From NCBI GenBank assembly GCA_017484095.1, contig JAFUTU010000023.1, forward strand, positions 1 to 64,000: a DNA stretch of 64,000 nucleotides, in the 5' to 3' direction. Numbering within the stretch: the stretch's first letter is position 1; each line of letters opens with the position of its first letter. This stretch comes from Ruminococcus sp. Its GTDB lineage: Bacteria; Bacillota; Clostridia; Oscillospirales; Ruminococcaceae. Both the position numbers and the translations under genes were made by a program. The notes beneath the pieces were generated by a model. It was not told where the DNA came from and did no database searches. It was given only the letters and a program-made list of their open reading frames with translations. This document shows positions 32,955-42,413 of this stretch, piece by piece.

Positions 32955-35525
32955 ATGGTCAAAAAAGCAGCGTTTTTACTGTTTGCAATGCTGATGATGG
33001 CGGTAATACCGTCATTTTCGGTCAAGGCAGCCGCAGCAGAAAAAACGATCAATATTCTCAATTACGGTGCTGACGGAACCGACAACAAAGACGATACTCT
33101 GGCGATACAAAAGGCACTGAATGCCGCTCTCAACAGCGATGTGCCGATCAAGGTCGCAGTGCCAAAGGGACGCTATTATGTAGGCGCTCCCGAAGGAATG
33201 AGCGCCAGATCGCTGAAAATATTTTCAAATACGACACTTGAGCTTGAAGAGGGAGCAGTACTGTTAAGGTCAAATGAGTCTCCTAATGTTTATCTGCTGT
33301 CAACTTCGGGGTACAGCAATATAACTATCAGGGGCGGAACGCTGAGCGCCAATGTTCAGGCAACGAACAGGGCGCGCGGTATAATGTCGCTTCGTGATGT
33401 TACGGGACTGACGATAGAGGATGTTGATTTTACGGGCTTCTGCGGGACACACGCTGTGCTGCTCGACGGAGCAGAGGACCTTACGGTAAGAAGGTGTAAC
33501 TTCAAGGGGTTCAAGAATTTTACGGGAACTGCCGATGAATACAGAGAGCAGACAAATTCGACCTCCTACTGGTCATCTGAGGCGCTGCACATTGATTTTG
33601 ATGTAGACAACAACAGAACGATAAAAAATGTAAGCGTTTCAGACTGCACCTTTGTGGGGTGCCCCTCGGGTGTGGGTACGCACCATGTATATACGGGCTT
33701 CACGGGTGAGAATATCAGCATATTCAACAACACGTTCGTGAGCTGCTATTACAGTGCCTGCAATGCGACCAATTTCAAAAATTTTGACTTTTACGGCAAT
33801 GTTGCGATAAATACTCCGACTCTGATACATTCTGAAAATGTCAGGGGCAAGATAAGAGACAATTACTCGAACAGCTCGGAGTATTCGCCGAACGGCTACC
33901 TCATAGGGCTGATATACACCTTTGGTGTGAATTATCTCGACCTGAACACGCTTGCGCCGATAACGGTGAGCAACAACAGAGAAAGATACTCTCAGCAGCT
34001 GAATATGACTAACAGCGCCTCTGTTGAAGTTAGCGGAAATGTGCTGCTGGTGAATAATTATCTCGGGATAGGAGAACCGAGAGAGTGCGGCATAAAGGTA
34101 TATCAGAAGGCATCTGCAAATGTGCATGACAATATAATATCAAATGCGCCTTATAAGGGCATACTGGCTGATGATGCGTCGGTGAATGTAAGCAGCAACA
34201 CTTTGGTGAACTGCGGCAGCGGCGTTTACCTGACAGGCTGTCCTGATGCGGTGGTATCGGGAAATAAGATACTGAGCCCTGCTGAAAAAGGCGTGGACGC
34301 ACAGGGCTGCTACGGGATAAGGATCGTGAGCAATGCGGTATCGGGAACTGGTGACGATGCGATTTATATGTACGGCGGCATCAGCAGCGGTATAGAATCA
34401 AACACCGTGACGGGCTGTTCAGGAAACGGTATCAGCGTGCAGGGTCCTCAGGTAAGCAGGATAAACAACAATATCATCACCGAAGCAGAGGGCAATGCCG
34501 TTTATCTGAGCGAGGAAGCTCTGGTGTCTGAAATAAAGGGCAATGATCTGTTTTCAAACGAAGGGTATGACCTTTCAGCAGAACAGGGCGCCGAGGCAGC
34601 GCTTTTCACAGGGAATACTTCGGATAAGAATGAGGTAGAGCTCATAGGTGAGGAGCACACAGGACAGATAGATGAGAGCAAGGTGCATACACACTCGTTT
34701 GTTCTTGAAAAGACCGTGTGGGCGAGCTGCAATAATGCAGGGTACAATGTTTACCGCTGCAGAGACTGCAACATGAGATACAACACAAAGTTCGAGAGGC
34801 CTGTGAGCCACAGCTTCAGAACGTATACCGTTGAACCGACATATACCTCGGGCGGATACACTGTCAGCGACTGCAATCTGTGCAAAATGAGCTATACGCA
34901 CACGTTTACAGAGGCGATTACTCTGAACGATGTAAGCGGTATCAGAGTGCTGGCAACATCGGCCAATGCGGTGAAGATCACCTGGGACAAGGTGGATAAT
35001 GCTCAGGGCTACTGCGTTTATGTTTACAACAAGAGCCTGAAAAAATGGGAGCACTATAAAAACACCACAGGTAATGTTATGCTGATAAACAAGCTCAATC
35101 CCGGCGAGGCGTATGCGTTCACGGTGAGAGCGTTTAAAAAATACGGCGGAAAAACACTGCTTTCGCCGAACTTTGTGAACTTCAAGACCTCTACCAAGCC
35201 TGCGAAGTTAAGCTTTACGGTAAAGTCTGAAAAGGCAGGAGAGGCAGCTCTGAGCTGGGACAAGGTTACAGGCGCTACGAGCTATGCTGTGTTCTATAAG
35301 ACGGCTACATCAAAGTGGGTAAAGATAGCAACGGTGAACAACAAGACCACCTCATATACAAAGACGGGTCTGAAACAGGGCGGGCAGTATTACTTTACGG
35401 TAAGAGCCTACAGGACCTATGAGGGAGTTACCTACGGCGGCGACTTTACAGCAAAGGGCATCAAGGCGATAACTGCTGCACAGCAGAAGATATTGGACAA
35501 AGCTAAAAAAGCTGTTAAAAAATAA
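32955..35525 (+). CDS. Secreted right-handed beta-helix protein with Fn3 domains
   Basis: 856 aa. A signal peptide covers about residues 1-28. From about 30 to 560 there is a right-handed beta-helix like that of pectate lyases or polygalacturonases, starting NILNYGADGTDNKDD and rich in 'SGNxI..N' turns. Two Cys-x-x-Cys/His repeats (about 574-650) follow, then two fibronectin type III domains (about 655-745 and 752-835) and a Lys-rich tail. No dockerin, sortase motif or S-layer domain is seen. It is likely an extracellular polysaccharide-active or adhesive protein; catalytic residues cannot be named. It follows the GH43 gene by 31 bp, which suggests a plant-glycan role. Confidence 0.85.
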   Translation: MVKKAAFLLFAMLMMAVIPSFSVKAAAAEKTINILNYGADGTDNKDDTLAIQKALNAALNSDVPIKVAVPKGRYYVGAPEGMSARSLKIFSNTTLELEEGAVLLRSNESPNVYLLSTSGYSNITIRGGTLSANVQATNRARGIMSLRDVTGLTIEDVDFTGFCGTHAVLLDGAEDLTVRRCNFKGFKNFTGTADEYREQTNSTSYWSSEALHIDFDVDNNRTIKNVSVSDCTFVGCPSGVGTHHVYTGFTGENISIFNNTFVSCYYSACNATNFKNFDFYGNVAINTPTLIHSENVRGKIRDNYSNSSEYSPNGYLIGLIYTFGVNYLDLNTLAPITVSNNRERYSQQLNMTNSASVEVSGNVLLVNNYLGIGEPRECGIKVYQKASANVHDNIISNAPYKGILADDASVNVSSNTLVNCGSGVYLTGCPDAVVSGNKILSPAEKGVDAQGCYGIRIVSNAVSGTGDDAIYMYGGISSGIESNTVTGCSGNGISVQGPQVSRINNNIITEAEGNAVYLSEEALVSEIKGNDLFSNEGYDLSAEQGAEAALFTGNTSDKNEVELIGEEHTGQIDESKVHTHSFVLEKTVWASCNNAGYNVYRCRDCNMRYNTKFERPVSHSFRTYTVEPTYTSGGYTVSDCNLCKMSYTHTFTEAITLNDVSGIRVLATSANAVKITWDKVDNAQGYCVYVYNKSLKKWEHYKNTTGNVMLINKLNPGEAYAFTVRAFKKYGGKTLLSPNFVNFKTSTKPAKLSFTVKSEKAGEAALSWDKVTGATSYAVFYKTATSKWVKIATVNNKTTSYTKTGLKQGGQYYFTVRAYRTYEGVTYGGDFTAKGIKAITAAQQKILDKAKKAVKK

Positions 35526-35530
35526 AAACA

Positions 35531-35576
35531 CACCCTCGGACAAAGAGTGAACCGTCCGAGGGTGCTTATTTTTGTT
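35531..35576. terminator. Bidirectional terminator between the beta-helix gene and hom
   Basis: Perfect 11-bp stem CACCCTCGGAC/GTCCGAGGGTG with a 12-nt loop. It is followed by CTTATTTTTG on the plus strand and by TGTTTTTATTTTTT on the minus strand. Confidence 0.92.
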
Positions 35577-35581
35577 TGTTA

Positions 35582-36820
35582 TCAGTACATTCTTATCTTG
35601 CTTGCTATCTCTGCCGAGTGAGAGAGGATAGTAAGGTTTGAGTCGATGTCGGCTTCCTTCATCACAGGGGTGATGAATGCAAGCTCGTTTTCGGGTCTGC
35701 CTGCGCGCTCGATATACATAAGCTTGCCGAACATCTCCGAGATCGCGCTCTTGAGGTTTTCTGCATCGTCTGCCTTTATTCTTACATATACGGCAGTCTC
35801 GGTCTCCTTGTAGTTTACAACGAAATCCTGGTCCTCGCTTTCCTTCCAGGAGAGAGCAAGAACTCTTTGCTGATGCTTCAGGCAGTCGATGATATCGCCT
35901 ACTACGGCTGAGGCTGTAGGGAGCTTTCCTGCGCCCTGACCGTAGAAGAGAACATCGCCGACGCCGTCACCCGTAACGGTGATCGCATTATATACATCGT
36001 CAACATTTGCAAGCATATTGTCCTTCGGAACGAGTCTCGGGCACACGATAGCGCTTATCTTTCCGTTTTCGAGCTTCTTCACAGAGCCTATCAGCTTTAT
36101 CACATAGCCTGCATTGCCTGCATACTCAACATCGTCCAGGGTTATCCTTGTGATGCCTGAGCAGTGAACGTGGTCGGGGTAGATGTGCTTGCCGTATGCG
36201 AGAGAGCCGAGTATACATATCTTGCGGCAGGCGTCCTCGCCTTCAACATCGGCTGTGGGGTCTGCCTCGGCATAGCCGTTTTGCTGTGCAAGCTTCAAAG
36301 CGTCGTCAAATGACATCTGATCTCTTATCATCTTTGTGAGGATAAAGTTCGTGGTGCCGTTGAGGATACCTGAGATCTTGAGTATCTCATTGCCTGCCAG
36401 ACACTTGTTGAGCGGTCTGATTATCGGTATCCCGCCGCCGACACTTGCCTCAAAAAGATAATTGCAGTTGTGCTCTCTTGCTATCTTCAAAAGTTCGGCG
36501 CCTTTTTCAGCAACAAGTGCCTTGTTGGAGGTAACTACGCTCTTTCCTGCTTCGAGGAGCCTTTTTGTGTAGTCGTAAGCGAAAGTGGTTCCGCCGACTA
36601 CCTCAGCCACTACCTCGATATCCTTATCGTTGAGTATCGTCTCAAAGTCCTTCACCATTCTGTCGGCAAAGGGAGAATCGGGGAAATCTCTGAGATCGAG
36701 TATATATTTTATGTCACAGTCTCTGCCGATCTTCTGAGAGATCGACTCTCTGTTTTTCATAAAAAGCTCTACCGTTCCCGAGCCTACAACTCCGTATCCT
36801 ATCACTGCTACATTCTGCAT
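35582..36820 (-). CDS. hom: Homoserine dehydrogenase
   Basis: 412 aa. It reduces aspartate semialdehyde to homoserine on the way to threonine and methionine. The N-terminal Rossmann motif is VIGYGVVGSGTVE, the catalytic Lys lies in TSNKALVAEKG, and GGGIPIIRPL and NGTTNFIL mark the catalytic domain. The last ~80 residues form an ACT domain, the usual place for threonine feedback. The ATG at 36820 is preferred because GAGG lies 9 bases before it; one codon group upstream another ATG has no such site. It is transcribed with the ACT-domain gene 32 bp upstream. Confidence 0.95.
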   Translation of the reverse strand: MQNVAVIGYGVVGSGTVELFMKNRESISQKIGRDCDIKYILDLRDFPDSPFADRMVKDFETILNDKDIEVVAEVVGGTTFAYDYTKRLLEAGKSVVTSNKALVAEKGAELLKIAREHNCNYLFEASVGGGIPIIRPLNKCLAGNEILKISGILNGTTNFILTKMIRDQMSFDDALKLAQQNGYAEADPTADVEGEDACRKICILGSLAYGKHIYPDHVHCSGITRITLDDVEYAGNAGYVIKLIGSVKKLENGKISAIVCPRLVPKDNMLANVDDVYNAITVTGDGVGDVLFYGQGAGKLPTASAVVGDIIDCLKHQQRVLALSWKESEDQDFVVNYKETETAVYVRIKADDAENLKSAISEMFGKLMYIERAGRPENELAFITPVMKEADIDSNLTILSHSAEIASKIRMY

Positions 36821-36852
36821 TTTTCCGTTCCTCATTTCTATTGATTTGAATA

Positions 36853-37299
36853 TTATTCACCTGAGATTATCTTTACGTCAACAACGCCCCTGACCTTGGA
36901 GAGCTCGTCTCTCAGCTTGGCAGTTGCAAGCACCTCGTGCTCGAACCTTACTGACAGGGTGACCGTTGCGACAGAATCGATCGGTATATTCTGATTTATC
37001 GTGAGAATGTTGGTATCAAGCTCATAAAGCTTTGAGATTATAGACGAAAGAACTCCGCGCTCGTCCCTGAGTATGCAGTAGACCGAAACGATATTGTTGG
37101 TGAGCTGCTCCTCATAATTAAATACTGAATCTTTGTATTTGTAGTATGCGCTCCTCGATATGCCGACCTTGCGGCAGGCCTCCGAAGACGTAAGCGCCTC
37201 GCCCCTTGCCCTCATCCTTTTAGCATCGAGCACCTTCAGCACGATATCAGGCAGCACCTCAGAGCTTACAATAACAAGCTTTTCGACCTTTTCTTCCAT
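36853..37299 (-). CDS. pheB: ACT-domain regulatory protein, PheB type
   Basis: 148 aa. The N-terminal half contains a helix-turn-helix-like stretch (SSEACRKVGISRSAYYKYKD), and the C-terminal half is an ACT domain (YCILRDERGVLSSIISKLYELDTNILTINQ). This is the UPF0735/PheB family. Members are commonly next to hom or pheA in Firmicutes and are thought to sense an amino acid; the name does not prove a catalytic role. GGAGG lies about 10 bases before the ATG. Being first in the operon with hom, it may act on this pathway. Confidence 0.9.
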   Translation of the reverse strand: MEEKVEKLVIVSSEVLPDIVLKVLDAKRMRARGEALTSSEACRKVGISRSAYYKYKDSVFNYEEQLTNNIVSVYCILRDERGVLSSIISKLYELDTNILTINQNIPIDSVATVTLSVRFEHEVLATAKLRDELSKVRGVVDVKIISGE

Positions 37300-37343
37300 C
37301 TGGAGTTCACCTCCGACAAACAGATGTGTGTGAAACAGTTACA

Positions 37344-37372
37344 AATATAACACTTTTTTGTACTTTTGTCAA
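37344..37372 (-). promoter_or_regulatory. Minus-strand promoter for pheB-hom
   Basis: On the minus strand: TTGACA (37367-37372), a 17-bp spacer and TATATT (37344-37349). The 37300-37623 gap also holds the divergent ATPase promoter; no gene was seen in it. Confidence 0.85.
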
Positions 37373-37552
37373 GTACATTTGTTTTTGTGTCGAGGTCTTT
37401 TTTATCACGGCGATGAGCTGTTATCAAGGGTGCATCAGGTTGATTTGGGAGAAAGCTTGCAAAAAAGTTGTGCCTTTTGTTGAATTTAGTGCAAAATAGC
37501 CAAAAAGTATATAAAAAATATTAAAACACAAAATGTTTTCTTGCTATTGGTT

Positions 37553-37580
37553 TTGAAAAGTTGTAGAATTAAACTATATA
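37553..37580 (+). promoter_or_regulatory. Probable promoter of the V/A-ATPase operon
   Basis: TTGAAA (37553-37558), a 16-bp spacer and TATATA (37575-37580). AAAGGGATCACGGATAAGG lies between it and the first ATG. Confidence 0.6.
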
Positions 37581-37623
37581 TAAATATTATCCTGAAAGGG
37601 ATCACGGATAAGGATGTGACGGT

Positions 37624-37935
37624 ATGGACATCATAGGACAGATCCTTGAGATCGACGCTGAGGCAGAGCAGAGACTTTTGGCTGCCAGAGAGCAGAGCGA
37701 CAAGCTGCTGGAGGAATGTGCTCAGAAGGAAAAGGAGCTTGAAGAGCAGGCTTCTCAAAGGGCTGATGCTTACAGGCAGGAGCTTGAAAAGACCTCTGAG
37801 AGCGGCACTGACGCGCAGACGCTGAAAATAAGGACAGAGGAAAAGACCAGGATCAAAAAGCTCGATGCCGTTTATGAGAGCGAGCACGAGAAATGGGAAG
37901 ATGAGATCGTCGGGGCGATAATCTCACAGCAGTGA
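37624..37935 (+). CDS. ntpF: V/A-type ATP synthase coiled-coil stalk subunit (G/H type)
   Basis: 103 aa, almost entirely charged heptads (Glu, Lys, Gln, Ala), so a single long coiled coil. In V/A-ATPases such a subunit pairs with subunit E to form the peripheral stalk. It is the first gene of the operon, as in other bacteria. The symbol follows the enterococcal ntp naming; other systems call it subunit G or H. Sequence alone gives only the coiled coil, and the assignment rests on operon position. Confidence 0.82.
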   Translation: MDIIGQILEIDAEAEQRLLAAREQSDKLLEECAQKEKELEEQASQRADAYRQELEKTSESGTDAQTLKIRTEEKTRIKKLDAVYESEHEKWEDEIVGAIISQQ

Positions 37936-37955
37936 GATGAGCCTGCCGAAAGAGG

Positions 37956-38999
37956 GTGAGAGCAACGCTTGAATGCTATTCAACAAATGCAACGGTCGCC
38001 AAGATAAGGGCGATGCACGGCAGAATGTTTACGGCTGATAATTACCGTGAGCTGATGACCAAAAAAAGCGTGCCCGAGTGTGCCGAGTATCTTTCCAGGA
38101 CAGAGAGATACCGCAGCGCTTTTAAGGATACTGACCCGAACACCATTCACAGAGGGTATCTGGAGGAGCTTCTCAACAAGGCGAATTTTGACGACTACAT
38201 CAGAGTCTGTGAGTTTCAGGGTCTGGATTCTATACCCTATTACCGCTTTCTGATATCCAGGCGGGAGATTCAGTGCATACTGCTGATGATAAACAATATA
38301 AACTCGGAGCTGGAAAACTCATATCTGAACAGCCTGCCGGGATATATGATAAGAAGGTCAAAGGTGAAGCTTCTGGAGCTGAGCCGCGCAGAGACCTTTG
38401 ACGAACTTGTAAAGATACTTAAAGGCACTCCTTATTATAAGCCTCTCTCGAAAATAAAGGCTGATCCCGACGGAAAGGTCGATTATACAGCCTGTGAGCT
38501 TGCTCTCAGAAAAGATGATTTTGAAAAGCTCATAAAATATGCTGAGGACGTATTCATCGGCAGTGAGGAGAGAGAGCTCAAGGAGATAATCTATTATGAG
38601 ATAGACTCCACCAACATCATCAATGCCTACAGAATGAAAAAATATTTCGGCTACAGTGCCGAAAAGATAAAAAACAGCATAATCAACATCTCGGGAAGAC
38701 CAAAGGGCAGGATACAGAAGTATTATGAGCTCGACACCCCCGAGCAGATGCTTGATTGGATAGAGAATTCAAAATTCGGCAAATGTGACAGAGACACCGA
38801 TGTTATCGAAACAAGGATAATGCAGGCCAGATACAGGTGGCTCTCTCATGTGCTGGCGGGAACGACCAGCGCGCCTGTTGCGCTTTATGCGTTTGTAAGG
38901 CTTTGCTATATTGAGGAAAAAAATCTGGTGCATATCATAGAAGCGATAAGATACGGGGCGGATACCTCGGTGCTTGAAAAGGATATGCTTATATTCTGA
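37956..38999 (+). CDS. ntpC: V/A-type ATP synthase subunit C
   Basis: 347 aa. Subunit C (the AC39/d-like subunit) links the central rotor to the membrane ring. The N-terminal ATVAKIRAMHGRMFT matches the usual start of the family. The rest is all-helical, as expected. The start is a GTG at 37956, and no ATG is available before the conserved region; the ribosome binding site (AGAGG) is unusually close. In enterococci ntpC follows ntpE, whereas here it comes before the I subunit gene. Confidence 0.9.
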   Translation: MRATLECYSTNATVAKIRAMHGRMFTADNYRELMTKKSVPECAEYLSRTERYRSAFKDTDPNTIHRGYLEELLNKANFDDYIRVCEFQGLDSIPYYRFLISRREIQCILLMINNINSELENSYLNSLPGYMIRRSKVKLLELSRAETFDELVKILKGTPYYKPLSKIKADPDGKVDYTACELALRKDDFEKLIKYAEDVFIGSEERELKEIIYYEIDSTNIINAYRMKKYFGYSAEKIKNSIINISGRPKGRIQKYYELDTPEQMLDWIENSKFGKCDRDTDVIETRIMQARYRWLSHVLAGTTSAPVALYAFVRLCYIEEKNLVHIIEAIRYGADTSVLEKDMLIF

Positions 39000-39019
39000 A
39001 GAAAGGAAAAAGGTCAGCT

Positions 39020-40984
39020 ATGGCGATTGAGAAAATGTCTCTCGTAAGCATAACGGGAGATATGGAGGAGCTTGACGATGCCCTGCAAAAATGCTGCGAC
39101 AGCGGTTTCTTCCATATAGAGCCTGCCTTTTCGGGCGGTGAGGGCAGAGGGCACTTGCTCAATGAGAAAAATGAGTATGAAGCTATCCTTAAAAGGCTGT
39201 CACAGTTTGTCACCTATGTAGGGCTGACGCCCGTGGAGACAGACCACAGCTCTCTTTCTGCAAAGAGCCCCGATGAGCTTTCGGCTATGTGTGATGAGCT
39301 TGAAAATGAACTTGCGGCGCTTAAAGACAAAAAGCAGGAGGACGACCAGAGGATATCTGAGCTTTCGGCGGCACAGATACAGATAGAGCATCTTAAAGGA
39401 ATGAACAGTGATTTTCAGCAGCTGTTTTCCTGCAAGTATGTAAGTGTAAGGATAGGGCGGCTGCCGATAGATAACTATTCAAAGCTTGAGTATTATAATG
39501 AGAACTTCTTCTTTGTTCCGTTTGAGACGTCGGAGAACTTCTGCTGGGAAATGTATTTCTGCCCCGAGAGCGAGAAGGAGCTCATCGACGATCTGTTCAG
39601 GAGCATGTACTTTGAGCGCATAATGCTGCCGAGGTACGTCTCGGGAAATGCAGATGAGGCGCTTGCAAGGATAAATGATGAGCTGAAAGAGCTGAAGGCA
39701 TCTTCTGCGGAGACGGATAAGAAGATATCGGATTTCAGAAACAGCCGTGAGAAGGAGCTTCAGGTGCTGTTCTCAAAGGTGAGATTTCTCAGTGACAGCT
39801 TTGAACTGCGGAGAAATGTCGGTGCCATAAACGGTAGAATAGGCAACAGAGCCTTTATGATAAAGGGCTTTATCCCGAAGAAAAGAGAGGATAAGTTCTC
39901 GGAGCTGTTCAAGCAGCTGGAGACCACTACGGTAACGTATATGCCTGCGGACGCTGATGCTTCATGTACGCCGCCTACGATGCTCAAGAACAACTTCCTG
40001 ACAAGACCTTTCACCATGATGGTGGAGATGTACGGCCTGCCAGAATACGACGGCATAAACCCGACGGCATTCGTCGCACTGACCTACACGCTGCTGTTCG
40101 GAATAATGTTCGGTGATCTGGGACAGGGACTGGTGCTGTTTCTTGGAAGCATACTGCTGAACAAAAAGCTCGGTGCCAAGGCCGCAGGAATGGTAAGGCG
40201 AGTTGGACTTTCAAGTATGGTGTTCGGAACGCTTTATGGATCGTTCTTCGGGTATGAGGAGCTTCTCGATCCCGTGTTCGAGAACTTAGGAATAGATTTC
40301 CTGCCGCTGAAGGTGTTCAGACAGACGAATTTCATACTTATAACTGCGGTGGGCATAGGTATCGCGCTGATAGTTATATCAATGCTTCTGAACATATACG
40401 CAGGGTTCAAGAAAAAAGACTACGAAAAGGCGATATTCGGCTGCAACGGCATTTGCGGACTTATCTTCTACTCCTCCGTTATAGTCGGAGTTGTAGGCAG
40501 CATAATGTTCGATATGAAGATAATGTCAACACCGTTCGTAATATGCCTGATCGTGATACCGCTTATCTGTATATTCTGCCGTGTGCCGTTTGCGGCTGCG
40601 GTGAAGTATAAAAAACTGCAGCTCTCCGAGGACGGAGAAAAGATGACGATAGGAAACTTTATCGTTGAGAATTTCTTCGAGATGTTCGAGTTCGTGCTGA
40701 GCTATGTATCGAACACGATGTCCTTCCTGAGAGTCGGAGGATTCGTCCTCTCGCACGCAGGTATGATGCTCGTCGTTATGACGCTTATGGACGGCGCCAG
40801 CGCTGTGGCACAGCCGATAGTGCTTGTCATCGGAAACCTGTTTGTTATGGCAATGGAGGGTATGATCGTGGCTATCCAGATAATCAGGCTGGAATTCTAC
40901 GAGATGTTCTCAAGGTTCTATGACGGCGGTGGAAAGCCGTTCGAGCCAATAAGTCTTAAATTCTCGGCTCAGGTCGAGCAGTAA
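39020..40984 (+). CDS. ntpI: V/A-type ATP synthase subunit I
   Basis: 654 aa. Subunit I is the membrane stator that carries the ion half-channels. The N-terminal ~330 residues are cytosolic with coiled coils (about 95-125 and 210-245). From about residue 345 to the end there are seven or eight transmembrane helices, starting near the motif FGIMFGDLGQG that is typical of the a/I subunit family. The conserved Arg expected in the late helices probably lies in the FLRVGGFVLSHAGM stretch. AAAGGAAAAAGG precedes the ATG. Confidence 0.95.
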   Translation: MAIEKMSLVSITGDMEELDDALQKCCDSGFFHIEPAFSGGEGRGHLLNEKNEYEAILKRLSQFVTYVGLTPVETDHSSLSAKSPDELSAMCDELENELAALKDKKQEDDQRISELSAAQIQIEHLKGMNSDFQQLFSCKYVSVRIGRLPIDNYSKLEYYNENFFFVPFETSENFCWEMYFCPESEKELIDDLFRSMYFERIMLPRYVSGNADEALARINDELKELKASSAETDKKISDFRNSREKELQVLFSKVRFLSDSFELRRNVGAINGRIGNRAFMIKGFIPKKREDKFSELFKQLETTTVTYMPADADASCTPPTMLKNNFLTRPFTMMVEMYGLPEYDGINPTAFVALTYTLLFGIMFGDLGQGLVLFLGSILLNKKLGAKAAGMVRRVGLSSMVFGTLYGSFFGYEELLDPVFENLGIDFLPLKVFRQTNFILITAVGIGIALIVISMLLNIYAGFKKKDYEKAIFGCNGICGLIFYSSVIVGVVGSIMFDMKIMSTPFVICLIVIPLICIFCRVPFAAAVKYKKLQLSEDGEKMTIGNFIVENFFEMFEFVLSYVSNTMSFLRVGGFVLSHAGMMLVVMTLMDGASAVAQPIVLVIGNLFVMAMEGMIVAIQIIRLEFYEMFSRFYDGGGKPFEPISLKFSAQVEQ

Positions 40985-41004
40985 ATATAATGGAGGAATA
41001 ACTT

Positions 41005-41442
41005 ATGCTTATCTATTTTACACTTCCGCTCATCGCGGTATTGCTTCTTCTCGTACCGTTCGCTTTTATGGCTAAGAAGATCAGAAGCGGAAAGTCGCCA
41101 AAGGGTGCCTTTATCGGAAACCTCTGCACATTTGCAGGTATAATGCTGGCAGCTTTCATCGTGCCGATAGGCAACTTTGTAAGCGCTGCATCTGAGGAGA
41201 GCACGAAGGCTGCACTTTCTACAGGTACAGGTCTCGGATACCTTGCTGCTGCACTTGCAGTAGGTCTTTCATGTATCGGTTCTGGTATCGCTGTTGCAGC
41301 AGGTGCTCCTGCGGCTATCGGCGCTACAAGTGAGGATCCGAAGAACTTCGTCAAGGCACTTATCTTCGTCGTTCTCGGTGAAGGTATCGCCCTTTACGGA
41401 CTGCTCATCTCTATCCTTATCATCTCCAATATCGGAGGCTAA
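41005..41442 (+). CDS. ntpK: V/A-type ATP synthase proteolipid subunit K
   Basis: 145 aa. This is the rotor-ring subunit. A helix and a basic loop at the N-terminus (FMAKKIRSGKSPKGAFIG) and a second helix precede the c-type hairpin. The hairpin is a Gly/Ala-rich helix (IGSGIAVAAGAPAAIGATSEDP) followed by the ion-binding helix with a Glu in LGEGIALYGLLI. Only one obvious ion-binding Glu per subunit is seen. Whether the ion is sodium or proton is not decided by what I can see. TGGAGGAA precedes the ATG. Confidence 0.93.
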   Translation: MLIYFTLPLIAVLLLLVPFAFMAKKIRSGKSPKGAFIGNLCTFAGIMLAAFIVPIGNFVSAASEESTKAALSTGTGLGYLAAALAVGLSCIGSGIAVAAGAPAAIGATSEDPKNFVKALIFVVLGEGIALYGLLISILIISNIGG

Positions 41443-41458
41443 AAAAGGAAAGGTCTTT

Positions 41459-41767
41459 ATGAGATTTTATCTTATCAGTGACAATATAGATACCCAGATG
41501 GGTATGAGGCTTGCGGGGATAGAGGGCGTTGTCGTCCATACTCCCGAGGAGGTCTCGGGTGCGCTCGATGAGGCTATGAAAATGGAGGACGTGGGCGTTA
41601 TACTTATGACTGACCTTGCAGTAAAGCAGTGCCGCGAGAAGGTGTATGAGTATAAACTGACGTCAAAAAAGCCCCTCATAGTTGAGATACCCGACAGACA
41701 CGCTACCTCAAAAATTTCCGATACCATATCCCGCTATCTTTCGGAGGCGGTAGGTATCAAGCTCTGA
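41459..41767 (+). CDS. ntpG: V/A-type ATP synthase subunit F
   Basis: 102 aa, the standard length. Subunit F sits on the central shaft with subunit D. The alternating strand/helix pattern (FYLISDNIDTQMGMRLAG, VGVILMTDLAV, KPLIVEIPD) is that of the CheY-like F subunit. The ATG at 41459 has GGAAAGG upstream; the open frame extends further back into ntpK but that part is a shadow. The enterococcal symbol ntpG is used. Confidence 0.9.
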   Translation: MRFYLISDNIDTQMGMRLAGIEGVVVHTPEEVSGALDEAMKMEDVGVILMTDLAVKQCREKVYEYKLTSKKPLIVEIPDRHATSKISDTISRYLSEAVGIKL

Positions 41768-41785
41768 TAAAGGAGGCTACTTGCA

Positions 41786-42367
41786 TTGAATATCAATGAG
41801 ACCGAAAAGCTCGAACGCTTCAGGCAGGCTGTGTTCGATGAGGCAGACCGGAAAGCGCGTGATATAACCGAGGCTGCCGAGCTCGAATATAAGAACAGGC
41901 TCGATGAAGCGCAGAACAACGCTGCGCAGAGCGAACAGGATGCTAAAAAAGAAGCCGACAGAGCTATGCAGGATAGACAGCTCAGAGAGGTATCTGCTCA
42001 GAGGATAGGCTCTCAGAGAAATGTTCTTATCCACAGGGAGGAGCTTATCGAGAGGGTGTTCTCGAATGTCAGACAGAAGCTGGCTGATCTGAGAAAAACA
42101 GATAAATACAAGGCATATCTCAAACAGAAAGCAACGCTTGCATGGGGCGAATACCCCGAATTCAAGGGCACGGCTTATCTTGCGCCCGAGGATATGAAAT
42201 ATGCTGATGTGTTTGACGGCTTTGAGGTGAAAGAACGCGACGGTATAGAGCTCGGCGGCGTGCTTATCGTCTATGATGAGCAGGGCATAGCGCTTGACAA
42301 TACCTTCGATTCTGCCTTTGAGGAGCAGAGAGCTCTTTTCTCAAACAGGTCTGAACTGGCGCTCTGA
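41786..42367 (+). CDS. ntpE: V/A-type ATP synthase subunit E
   Basis: 193 aa. Subunit E forms the peripheral stalk with the coiled-coil partner. The first ~110 residues are a charged coiled coil; the C-terminal ~80 residues are a mixed globular head with GGVLIVYDEQGIALDNTFD, a typical late motif of the family. Translation starts at TTG 41786, 9 bases after AAAGGAGG; no in-frame ATG is better placed. Confidence 0.9.
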   Translation: MNINETEKLERFRQAVFDEADRKARDITEAAELEYKNRLDEAQNNAAQSEQDAKKEADRAMQDRQLREVSAQRIGSQRNVLIHREELIERVFSNVRQKLADLRKTDKYKAYLKQKATLAWGEYPEFKGTAYLAPEDMKYADVFDGFEVKERDGIELGGVLIVYDEQGIALDNTFDSAFEEQRALFSNRSELAL

Positions 42368-42413
42368 TACGGGAACTACTGTGCGGTGAGCACTCTCACT
42401 AAGGAGAATATAC

